Shown in pieces: positions 34,901 to 45,897 of a DNA stretch of 64,000 nucleotides. The notes beneath the pieces are model-generated. The model made no database searches, was not told the origin of the DNA, and saw only the letters and a program-made list of their open reading frames with translations. Position numbers and translations under genes: made by a program. Source of the DNA: Voacanga thouarsii (Eukaryota; Streptophyta; Magnoliopsida; Gentianales; Apocynaceae). Where the stretch lies: contig JANUWF010001217.1 of the NCBI GenBank assembly GCA_026120185.1, positions 372,001-436,000 on the forward strand, written 5' to 3'. Each line of letters starts with the position of its first letter. The stretch's first letter is position 1.

Positions 34901-36623
34901 GAAGTTGGAATCGGATAGAAACTATTATTGATAATATATTTGCATACAATATATCTCTTGATGTTACACAGGATAATGATGATCCTGAACCAATATCAAT
35001 TGATGAATGTCGGCATAGAAAAGATTGGCTGCAATGGAAAGATGCGATTCAATCGGAGTTAAATGCACTGACAAAACGTGAAGTCTTCGGACCTGCAGTC
35101 CGAACACCAGAAGGTGTAAAACCCGTTGGCTACAAATGGATATTTGTGCGAAAGCGTAATGAAAAGAGTGAAATCGTTCGATATAAAGCGCGATTAGTAG
35201 CCCAAGGTTTTTCACAAAGACTAGGTATTGATTATGATGAAACTTATTCTCCTGTTGTTGATGCTATTACACTCCGATATCTTATCGGTTTGGCAAGTAC
35301 ATGAAAAGATAGATATGCGCCTATTAGATGTTGTCACTTGCTTACTTGTATGGAAATTTAGAAAATGATGTTTACATGAAAATCCTCGAAGGATTTCATA
35401 TGCCCGAAGCATATAAACATTATCCTCGTGAAAATTACTCCATCAAGTTGCGTAAATCATTATATGGCTTGAAGCAATCTGGGCGCATGTGGTTCACACG
35501 TCTTAGTGAATATTTATTGAAAACGGGATTTAAAAATGACCAGGTATGTCCATGTGTTTTTATTAAGAAATCTAGTTCTAAATTTGTGATATTAGCTATA
35601 TATGTTGATGATATTAATCTTATTGGAACTCTTGAAGAGCTCCAAGAAACAATTGATTATTTAAAAAGAGAATTCGAAATCAAGGATTTTGGTAAAACCA
35701 AATTTTGCCTTGATTTACAAATTGAACATCTGGAGAGTGGAACATTTATTCATCAATCAACATATACAGCAAAAGTGCTAAAAAGATTTTATATGGACAA
35801 AGCACATCCATTGAGTATTTCAATGATCGTCCGATCATTAAATGTGGATAAAGATCCTTTCCGACCTCAAGAAAATGATGAAGAACTCCTTGGTCCTGAA
35901 GTACCATATCTCAGTGCAATTGGTGCATTGATGTATCTTGCTAATAATACACGACCTGATATTGCTTTTGCTGTCAATTTATTAGCAAGATTTAGTTCTT
36001 CACCAACATGACGACATTGGAATGGAATTAAACAAGTCCTTCGATATCTCCAAGGTACAATTAATCTCGGATTATTTTATTCAAATAAAACCAGCCCAAC
36101 ATTGATTGGTTATGCAGATGCTGGTTATTTATCTGATCCACATAAAGCACGTTCTCAAACGGGCTATCTATTTACATGTGGAAATACTGCTATATCATGG
36201 CGTTCTACGAAACAATCTATAGCAGCTACTTCTTCAAATCATGCTGAAATTATAGCCATTCATGAAACAAGTCGAGAATGTGTATGGCTAAGATCCATGA
36301 TTCATTATATCCGAGAAAGTTGTGGATTATCATTGATCAAAGATATTCCAACTCCTCTTTATGAAGACAATGCAGCTTGCATAGCTCAATTACGAGGAGG
36401 ATATATTAAAGGAGATCAAACAAAACATAGTTCACCAAAATTCTTCTTTACTCATGAACTTCAGAAGAAAGGTGAAATTGATGTGCTACAAATTCGGTCA
36501 TGTGAGAACCTCGCAGATATTTTCACGAAGACTTTACCGACTGCAATATTTGAAAATTTGAGATATAAAATCGGTATGCGTCGGTTTAAAGATTTAAAGG
36601 AATCATCTCATCAGGGGGAGTAA
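32000..36623 (+). pseudogene. Copia E gag-pol, nearly intact but broken
   Basis: ATG 32000 (MANLEFVALDISEKNYMSW) to TAA 36621-36623. Breaks: TAG at 32291-32293 in gag; shifts near 32520, 32740 and 33490; the zinc knuckle reads CYRYGMKGHWSRNC (32788-32829), losing its second cysteine. From 33592 to 35304 a 570-residue frame covers integrase (LGHPGS, GDICGPI-like with R for G, RLDNAGEF, NGLAESLIK) and the RT start (GYKWIFVRKR, YKARLVAQGFSQR). Two extra bases near 35298 and 35338 shift the frame; RT resumes at 35328-36011 with YVDD near 35602-35613. A CGA to TGA stop lies at 36009-36011. RNase H runs to the end (DAGYLSD, EIIAIHE, EDNAAC). Confidence 0.93.
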
Positions 36624-36748
36624 TAAACAGACATATAGAATAGTGTACTCTTTTTCCTTCACTAGATTTTTTTTCCCACTGGATTTTTATCTATTAAGGT
36701 TTTAACGAGGCATATTCTTTATGTAATGGATGGACATCCAAGGGGGAG

Positions 36749-37087
36749 TGTTATGAATTATTGGAATCTTTATTAATTAGTGGAGGCTCCACTAATTATG
36801 AATTTATGTGAATTATTAGAGAAGATTTTTATGGATATCCACCATTTAGTGGAGACACCACTAATTGAGATTAGTGGAAGATGATGTATGCCATGATATA
36901 TTCCACTAATTAGAGCTCTATAAATAGAGCTATTCTCTAAACTTGTAATACACCATCATTTTGTGAAAGAAAGATTAGAGAGAATTGTGAGAGAAGAGAA
37001 AGAGAGAAATTCTTGTGCAAAATAGTTAGAGTTTTATTAGTGTGTAGTGTGAAAATTTTATTCTAACACTACCCTAATTTTATAACA
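36749..37087 (+). repeat. Copia E 3' LTR
   Basis: 339 bp, directly after AAGGGGGAG and directly before ACACC. Confidence 0.95.
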
Positions 37088-37092
37088 ACACC
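37088..37092. repeat. Target site duplication of copia E, right copy
   Basis: ACACC, identical to 31555-31559. Confidence 0.92.
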
Positions 37093-38939
37093 AATGTTTT
37101 AGAATTTTTTTTCATTAAAAGGGAAACAACAAAAAGGAAAAATCATCTATAGGAAAATAAATGCTATCATAAATACCAAAAAGCGTGACAACAACAGTAA
37201 TTTAACAAATTTAAAAATAAAATCTATGGTAACAATTTTGTCACAAATATCTTTAGCACTATTGTTACAAGTAGGGGTGTAAACGGGTCCAATCAGGTCC
37301 AAATTATCTTGTCTCGGATCCGACCCGATTACCTGCTGAGTATGAAAGGAAGAGACCTATACCCGTATATGCAAGTATCAGGTCCAAGTCAGGTGAAAAA
37401 CCTAGAAATTAATTGGTTTACTACATTGTTGAAAAAATCGTGTTAGTATAATCATTAGTTTGTGTTCAGTATCATTTTCAATTTTTTTCAATTTTTTCCT
37501 CTCTTGGTTTATTCCCTTAATTAATGTGGATCTTGCTAATTTTGCCTTATTTATAATTTTAATTGATCTTACGCCTCCATTATGATACTTTATAGATAAT
37601 ACATATATTTTAAGCATTGATAACACGAAAATTGAAAAGTAAATTAAAGTTTAATTATTTAAAAATAGAATGCATGTAAACTCTAATTGAAGAAAAAAAT
37701 ATGAGATTAAAATAATTTTACTCATCATAATTCTTTCTTTTATTTCTGTGTGCCCCACATTACTTAATCAAGGTAAATGAGACAATTTTAATATTTTTTA
37801 ATTATTATTTTTATTGAATTATTACATATTTACAGTTATAAATTCTTAATTTAATTTTATAAACCTTAACTTACACGCATTATCAATTATTAAATTACAA
37901 TAATGTATCAATAACCCATTAATCCTGATTTTTAAATATTGTCAGTATAACCAGTTTACAATAAATAAATAAAAAAAAAGACATCCCTTCTCCCTATTCA
38001 ACCAATTTTCCAACTATACAACTATATATACACTCCAAATATAATAGTTGAACAAATATTATAAGTACTAACTCTTTAAAATGTAATTATACTTTTTTAT
38101 TAGGTAAAATGTTACTTGTGTTTAATTTGATGTCTTTTTCCTCCTTTTGGAAGCTACTTTTTACTTTTTTTTTTCTTTCTATGTAACTGATGATATATTA
38201 TAAAAAAAAATAATATTTTAAATTGAATGTGGGTGTGGGTGTGGCATCTGGACTAAGGATGGTAGGTAGGGTTTAAACATAATATATATTTGATATAATA
38301 TATTATATATAATATATATTATATAATATTTTAAATTAAATTAGTAAATGGGGATGAAATTTGAATATTTAAATCGAATCTAATTATATAGATTAAATGA
38401 TAGGGTGCAGGTACAAGATTAGATTGATCATGTCCTGTTTGGGCTTTGCATTCGGTCTGTAAATCAAACTTCGGCCTTTATTCTTGGCCCTAAAAAGGAC
38501 AAAGCCGACAATCCCAAATCAAATTTCCTTTTTCCACACTTTCAAACTCAATTCTACTGGTATTTTTTTCAACGTTCGACTTCCCCCAGCTTCCGAAATT
38601 TTGCAAGACCCAGAGCCCCACTAAGCTTTTCCTCTTCCAAAGAAATCTGTCTCTTCATATTCCTTCCAGATTTGATTGCTTGCTCGCTCACTGCAGCTAT
38701 GTCTTGAGATATCTGCCACTCTTTTTTCTCAAGAATCTATGATTATTTTTTTAAAACCTGCTGTGCTGTTCTACAACATTGCATAGTGCAATTGCCTCGG
38801 TTCCGTTGACATCCAGCTTGTCTCCCGACTGCTAGACCTGTGGATTAGTTCCTTAAGGTTTTGTCGTCATGGATCCTCTTCCCATTCGTAAAAAGTAGTC
38901 AAGTGTTCTTTCTATCCTCTATTTTTAAAAAGAGAAAAC

Positions 38940-39028
<89 letters not shown>

Positions 39029-39186
39029 TAAGATTCTTTTGTTAACAACTCCTTTTCAAATACTATTTTAATAAATACAAATTTAATAGAGTTTATATAA
39101 ATAGTTGTGTGTCAGCTATGAATGTTAGTTTTTGATTGAAAGTGGATACTGTAAATGTAGGATAATTATTGGTTTGTTATGTGATG
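37093..39186. other. AT-rich region, no intact gene
   Basis: At 37272 TAGGGGTGTAAACGGGTC resembles ends of plant hAT-like MITEs, but no second end was found. About 38460-38880 is less AT-rich and pyrimidine-rich, like a plant 5' UTR, and contains ATGGATCCTCTTCCC at 38870. The frame closes after nine codons unless spliced. Copia F then separates this from DNA at 44.8 kb. No coding continuation was established. Confidence 0.4.
38938..39024. repeat. (ATT)n microsatellite
   Basis: About 28 ATT repeats without interruption. Confidence 0.97.
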
Positions 39187-39191
39187 ATCCC
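39187..39191. repeat. Target site duplication of copia F, left copy
   Basis: ATCCC, matched by ATCCC at 44815-44819. Confidence 0.85.
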
Positions 39192-39509
39192 TATTCTGAA
39201 TACATTAATGGAAGTTGTGAATCCATTAATTCTATTAGTAAAAAAATATATATGAATGTCCATCATTAACATCACTAATACATATTAGTGAAATTAGTGG
39301 AAATAGATGATTAATTTCACTAACTCTACTAATAGATCTCTATAAATAAGGCTCTTCCCCAAACTTGAAAGAGATACCAATTGTAAGAGAATTGTTGGAG
39401 AAAATTGTGTGAGAAAATAAAGAGAAAATTTTGAAAAAATTATTGAACAAATAATAATTAGAGATTTATTGCGTGTAGATTTTATTCTGACTGTCAAAAT
39501 TTTATAATA
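39192..39509 (+). repeat. Copia F 5' LTR
   Basis: 318 bp, from TATTCTGAATACATTAATGG to TTTATAATA. Confidence 0.85.
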
Positions 39510-39524
39510 CGTTATCAGCACGAG
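39510..39524 (+). other. Copia F primer-binding site
   Basis: CGTTATCAGCACGAG, unchanged although the flanking LTR and gag are heavily mutated. Confidence 0.65.
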
Positions 39525-39614
39525 TCTTTACTGTTTTTAAATCTAGAAGACTAAAATACCAGTTTTTGTCGTTACAAAAATCAGAAGACTAAAGGTATGT
39601 ATTTATTGATCCCT

Positions 39615-42600
39615 ATGACTAACCTTACTAAACTCGAATTGTAACCCTTGATATTTTTGAAAAAATTATATATTATGGGTTCTCGATGCAGAAATACATC
39701 TAAATGTTGAAGGTATTAGTGAAACTATTAAAGAAAAAAAATAGTGTATCTGCACAATAAAAGATCAAAGCTTTAATTTTTATCCGTCGTTATCTCGACA
39801 GAAATTTGAAAATGAAATATCTTATCGAAAAATATTAATATGTCTTGTAAGTAAATTTAAAAGAAAAATTTGACCACTTAAAAATGGTCGTACTACCAAT
39901 TGCACGGCACGAATGGTTGCACATAAGGTTGTAAGATTTTAAAATCGTGAATGAATATAACTATGTCATGTATAAAATTACATTTCAATTAAAATTATAC
40001 GGAAAAAAAATTATTGATAAAAATATGCTAGAGAAGACATTTGTTACCTTTCATGCTCGAATATTGTCCTGCAGCAACAACATCGGAAAAAATTTTATAT
40101 ATAATTTACTAATTTAATTACTACCCTCCTCATTGCAAAAAAAAATAATAAGTTACTATTAAAAAATTATAAAGCCAGACTAACTGGCTTAACAACACTT
40201 CCAGAAGTGAATGTTGTTGGCTCCAACAGAAGCCGTAGTCGTAGTCGTGGCCGTAGTCGTGGTTATGGTCGTAGACACACTCAATATTTTCCTTATTATA
40301 ATAATAATCAAGTTGTGAGAAATATTGACTACCTAAAGTGGGAAAGAAAAGATAATAAGGGAAAATAAAAAGAAATACAAGAAAATTATGAGGATAAGTG
40401 TTATAGATGTGGCATGAAATGCCATTGGTTATATAACTGTCGTACGGTCAATGACCTTTTGTGGCCGTGGCTGTGGACACGCTCGATATTTTTTTTATCA
40501 CAATAATAATCAAGTTGTGAGAAATATTGGTTACCTGAAGTAGAAAAGAAAAGATAATAAGGGAAATGAAAAAGAAATACAAGAAAATTATGAGGATAAG
40601 TGTTATAGATGGGGTATGAAAGTTCATTGGTCACGTAACTGTCATACAGTCAAGTATTTAGTGGAATTATATCAAGCTTCACTAGATAAGAAAAATAAAA
40701 ATGTTGAAACAAAATTTTCTCAACATCCAGTTAATGATGCTGATGACGATGATATTGATCTAGAAGATCTTAATATCAATATTACTCATATGGATGTATC
40801 TGATTTTTTCGAATACCCAAGTGGTAGGATAGACCATTTAATTGGTGATGGCAGTGTCCAGAAGAATTAATACCTCACCCTGATATTTTTATAAATTTTT
40901 ATTATATTCTAATAATATTTATGTTTGTATATACATATTTTTGTTCAGATGGTTGTTTACATCATACTAAAAAATGAAAAATATTTTTCTTATATCAAAA
41001 TAGGAGAAATAAATATATATATTATAAACGGTAGTACAAATTTAATTGAAGGCTCCAGAAGAGCTAATATATTGTTGCCTGAAAGAACAACAATTAATAT
41101 TGATAAGGCACTATTTTTTTTCAAAATTCAGAAGAAATTTATTAAATTTTAAAGATATCCGTAGAAATGGGTATTATGTTAAAACAAATAAGGAAAATAG
41201 TATTGAGCATTTTTATATTACTCAAATTAATTTGGGTAAGAAATTTGTATTAGAAAGACTATTGTCTTTTTCTACTGGCTTATGTTTTGTAAAAATATGT
41301 ACAATTAAAATTCATCATATAGTAAATCATAAATTTATTGATCCTACTATTTTTAGCATTTGAAATGACTGGTTGGGTCATTCGAGATTTACCATGATGA
41401 AAAGAATAATTGAGAATACAAATGGTAATCCATTAAAAAATAAAAAAGATATTGACATCAGAAAAATTCTCATGTGCTACATGTTTTCTAAAAAAATTAA
41501 TTATCAGACCATTACCAGTAAAAGTATGAGTTGAAAGTCCTACATTTCTTGAATGGATTCACCGAGACATTTGTGGACCTATTTATCCACCATGTGGACC
41601 GTTCAGATATTTTATGGTCTTAATTGATGCATCATCCCGATGGTCACATGTGTGTTTATTATCTACTCGTAACCTAACATTTACGAGATTACTTGTTCTA
41701 ATAATTAAATTACGAGCACAATTTTCTGACCATCAAATTAAAAATATCCGTTTGAATAATATTAGTGAATTTTTATCGCATGCTTTTGATGCATATTACA
41801 TGTCAATGGAGATTAATGTTGAATATCCTGTAACTTATATTCATACACAAAATGGTCTTATTGAATCTTTTATTAAAAGATTACAATTAATTACTAAATC
41901 ATTATTAATGAAAACGAATCTCTCAACACCTACTTTGGGATATGCTATTTTACATGCTGCAACACTTATACGTATAAGGCCAACTAGTTATCATAAATTT
42001 TCTCTTTTGCAATTAGCTTTTAGTTCAGAACCAAATATTGCTCATTTAAGAATTTTTGGGTGTACTGTATATATTCCAATTGTATCAAACCAACGTATAA
42101 AGATGGGTCCTCAAAGAAGAAAGAAGATATACGTTGAATATGATTCTCCCTCTATTATTAGGTATGTTGAACTTCTGATAGGAGATGTATTCACAACAAG
42201 ATTTGCTGATTGTCATTTTGATGAATCATTATTCCCTAAATTAGGGGGAGAACATAAATAGCATAAGAAAGATCTTGCTTGTACAATATCATTAAATTAT
42301 CTTTTTCTACGCACAAGTGTGTGTGAACTTGAAGTTCAAAAGATAATTAATTTGCAAAGCATTGCAAATCAAATGTCAGATGCTTTTGTTTATTTTAAAA
42401 GAGTAATAAAATCGTATATTCCAACTATAAATACTCCTATTCGAATTGAAGTCCCAGTGGAACAAAAGATTATACCTATAGCTACTGAGTCAAAAACACG
42501 CTAGAAGTGTGGCCGATCTCTTAGTTCTAAAGATAAAAATCCTCGAAAGAAAACATGATTAAATGATCCATATGATCATATTAAAGAAAAGAATGATAAA

Positions 42601-44405
42601 GACTAAGAGAGAATTTGTGACAAAATAAAAGAATTAGAAGTTGATAAAAGTAACATTAAAATTTCTATTAATTATACCACTTTCGGTAAAAGTTGGAATC
42701 GAATAGAAACAATTATTGATAATATGTTTGCATACAATATATCTCTTGATATTGTACAGGATAATGATGATCCTGAACCAATATCAGTTGATAAATGTCG
42801 GTATAGAAAAGATTGGCTACAATGGAAAGATGCGATTCAATTAGACTTAAATGCACTTGCAAAACATAAAGTCTTCAGACCTGCAATCTGAACACCGGAA
42901 GGTATAAAATCTGTTGGTTACAAATAGATATTTGTACGAAAACGTAATGAAAATAATGAAATTGTACGATATAAAGTACAGTTAGTAGTTCAAGGTTTTT
43001 CACAAAGACCAGTTATTGATAATGATGAAATTTATTCTCCTATTATTGATGCTATTACACTCTGATATCTTATCAACTTGGAAATACATAAAAAGATAGA
43101 TATGCGCTTATTAGATGTTGTCACTGCTTACTTGTATGAAAATTTAGAAAATGATATTTATATGAAAATCCCCGAAGGATTTCGTATGCCCAAAGCATAT
43201 AAATATTTTTCTCATGAAAATTACTCTATCAAATTGCAAAAATCATTATATGGCTTGAAGTAATTTAGGTTTATCTGGTTCAATCATCTTAGTGAATATT
43301 TATTGAAAGTGAGATTTAAAAATGACCAGGTATGTCCATATATTTTTATTAAAAAATCTGGTTTTAAATTTGTAATATTAGCTATATATGTTGATGATAT
43401 TAATCTTATTGAAACTCCAGAATAGCTCCAAGAAACAATTGATTATTTAAAAAGAGAAGTCGAAATTAATGATTTTGGTAAAATTAAATTTTGTCTTGGT
43501 TTGCAAATTGAACATCTAGAAAGTGGAACATTTATTCATCAATTAACATATACAACAAAAGTTTTAAAAAGATTTTACATGAACAAAGTACATCTATTGA
43601 GTATTCCAATGATCGTCCGGTCGTTAAATGTGAATAAAGATCATTTCCGACCTCAAGTAGATGATGAAAAACTCATTGGTTATAAAATATCATATCTCAA
43701 TGCAATTGGTATATTAATATATCTTACTAATAATACACGACCTGATATTGTATTTGTTGTCAATTTATTAGCAAGATTTAATTCTTCATCAACATGACGA
43801 CATTGGAATGGAATTAAATAAGTCCTTTAATATCTCTAAGGTACAATTGATCTCGAATTATTTTATTCAAATAAAATCAACCCAATATTGATATGTTATG
43901 CAAATGTTAGTTATTTATCTGATCTACATAAAGTACGTTCTCAAACGGGATATCTATTTACATGTGAAAATACTATTATATCATGGCATTATACAAAACA
44001 ATTTATAGTAGCTACTTTTTCAAATTATGCTAAAATTATTGTCATTCATGAAGTAAGTCGAGAATATGTATGGTTAAGATCAGTGATTCATTATATCTGA
44101 GAAAGTTGTGGATTATCATCTAGATGAAATATTCCAACTCCTCTTTATGAAGACAATGCAGCATGCATAACTTAATTACAAGGATGATATATTAAAAGAG
44201 ATCGAACAAAATATATTTCATCAAAATTCTTTTTTATTCATGAACTCCAGAAGAAATGTGAAATGTGTTACAAATTCGGTCATGTGACAACTTGACAGAT
44301 ATTTTCACGAAGACTCTACCGACTACAATATTTAAGAAGTTGAGATATAAAATCGGTATGCGACGGTTCAAAGATTTAAAGGGATCATCTCATCAGAAGG
44401 AGTAA
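39615..44405 (+). pseudogene. Copia F gag-pol, heavily mutated
   Basis: Order as in E: gag scraps (39615-40200), SRSRSRGRSRGYGRRH stretch, two copies of the zinc-knuckle segment (about 40380-40450 and 40590-40660), eroded protease (40950-41150; the DSGTTHT codons are deleted), integrase (41370-42260; the second catalytic D reads N in RLNNISEF), RT (42890-43797, YVDD near 43390), RNase H (43888-44405). The largest open piece is 41614-42261 (215 residues). Stops in every domain rule out function. Confidence 0.9.
40224..40655 (+). repeat. Tandem duplication of the zinc-knuckle segment in copia F
   Basis: The stretch from GGCCGTAGTCGTGG through the CCHC knuckle occurs twice, about 200 bp apart, with ACACTCAATATTTTCC / ACGCTCGATATTTTTT and GAAAATTATGAGGATAAGTG shared. 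The first knuckle reads CYRCGMKCHWLYNC, the second CYRWGMKVHWSRNC. Confidence 0.8.
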
Positions 44406-44524
44406 TAAGTAAACATATAGAATAGTGTACTCTTTTTCTTTCACTAGATTTTTTTTCACTGAATTTTTATCTAATAAGATTTTAACGAGGCATATTCTTT
44501 ATGTAATGGACATCTAAGGGGGAG

Positions 44525-44814
44525 TGTTGTGAATACATTAGTGAAAGTTGTAAATCCATTAATTCCATTAGTGGAAAAATGTATATGAATGTCCACCATT
44601 AACACCACTAATACATATTAGTGGAAATAGATAATTAACTCTACTAACTCCACTAATAGAGCTCTATAAATAGAGGTCTTCCCAAGCTTGTGAGAAATAA
44701 TAATTGTGAGAGAATTATTGGAGAAAATTATAAGAAAAAAGAAAGAGAGAAGTTTGAAAAAATTATTATATAAATAATAATAAGAGATTTATTATATGTC
44801 AAAATTTTATAACA
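44525..44814 (+). repeat. Copia F 3' LTR
   Basis: 290 bp, TGTTGTGAATACATTAG to TTTTATAACA, after CTAAGGGGGAG. Confidence 0.87.
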
Positions 44815-45897
44815 ATCCCCGCATTGTTGCCAAATGTGAAGCTATTACTTGTTTTCTAATAGGTGATATGTGTCTTGCGGTTGACAATAACACAAGTTTT
44901 CATTGGAAGTTATTTATCCATGGAATGAACTTCCTATTTTTTTTTCTTTTTTTTTTTTTTGGTGGGGGGGGGGTGTGCGGGTGGTGGGATATGGAGGCAG
45001 TGGGTAGAAGGTGAGCTAACAGTAAATACATCAAGGGTTGCCTTCCTTTTGAAAAGATGATTTTGAAACAATAATTATCTATAGTTGTAAACACTTTGCA
45101 ACTGATGGTTATGCCAGGGTTGAAAAGCAATTATCCGGTAGATTTCTTGGACTGTATTGCAATGGCAAACTTGATTGTTCTGCGATCAATAATTACTATA
45201 ATGCCCGTAAAGGTTAGCTGAGTTCTTGTACAAGGGGACTTAAAAGATGGAGACAATTGATTCTGAGTGTTTATCTTTAAACAGAGCGTAAGTTCGATGG
45301 TTCAACTTTTATTAATTGGTTTTGTTCATTTTTCCCCTATTTCTTTGCCAGGAAAAGTAAGGGACACAGACAAAGGAAAGTTCAGTTTCAACTCCAGTTT
45401 CAGAGCCTTCTGATCTAGTTTCTGATAATCAGAGTGTGGTTTCCGCGGTTGGTGCAATTTCCCTCAACTGATCCTTAAGCACCTTTTAGAACCAAGCTCT
45501 GCCATAGGCATTTGCAGACATCCCCGAAAGAGATTATAGGTTCGCGAAGCCAGCGAAGACGAGCCCAAACTGCCGTGTCATTGTGAAAAGCAAAGTTACA
45601 GAAGTTACTGTAATTGATCCTGTACAAGGTTCCCGTCTTTAAATCCACCACATTCAAGCAGTCTAACAAAAGAAAGAGAGAACTCTTTATTGTCCTTCAG
45701 ATCACTACCTTTATTAGGCCTACTTTCCAGCTAGAAAACATACGAAGCCTGATTAACTGGGTTTGACGTACAACAATTTACTCCTGTCAACCCATAATTG
45801 TTAATAATGGGTCTAGCTACATGTGCCAGGCTGCCAGCTGATCTTTCGCAAGCGAGTTCAGGCACTAATCTTGAAGCCTATTGCATCCAAAATTCAT
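44815..45897. other. Coding-like remnants, unidentified
   Basis: The left edge carries the target duplication ATCCC. On +, 45105-45213 reads GYARVEKQLSGRFLGLYCNG then KLDCSAINNYYNARK and ends in a GT. About 45375-45470 reads KESSVSTPVSEPSDLVSDNQ then SVVSAVGAISLN. About 45508-45640 reads FADIPERDYRFAKPAKTSPN. The last two share a frame but stops separate them. On - at 45669-45475 a 64-codon frame is open over the same DNA. I recognise none of these; they could be decayed exons of one + strand gene. A T-run then G-run lies at about 44936-44971. Confidence 0.3.

Larger units (their letters stand above)
31560..37087 (+). mobile_element. Copia element E, complete insertion
   Basis: 5528 bp with both LTRs (339 bp each), primer-binding site, gag-pol, purine tract and a perfect 5-bp target duplication. 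By eye the two LTRs differ at six positions, all transitions, about 1.8%. It is the youngest-looking complete copy. Clade within Ty1/copia is not resolved. Confidence 0.96.
39192..44814 (+). mobile_element. Copia element F, old complete insertion
   Basis: Same family as A-E but the most diverged. LTRs at 39192-39509 and 44525-44814, primer-binding site kept exactly, all protein domains traceable, perfect 5-bp target duplication. The terminal TG of the left LTR is lost (TATTCTG). The LTRs differ by many substitutions and indels. A/T enrichment and stops throughout fit long exposure to deamination. Confidence 0.92.

Noticed and set aside
33592..35304. 570-codon frame in E as a host gene
   Set aside because: It is plain copia integrase plus RT, between matching LTRs with a target duplication.
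41614..42261. 215-codon open integrase frame in F as a domesticated gene
   Set aside because: The second catalytic aspartate is changed, it has no own start context, and both sides continue as decayed pol.
44936..44971. T-run followed by G-run as a G-quadruplex control element
   Set aside because: It is next to an old insertion with no nearby promoter that I can support; simple low-complexity sequence is enough.
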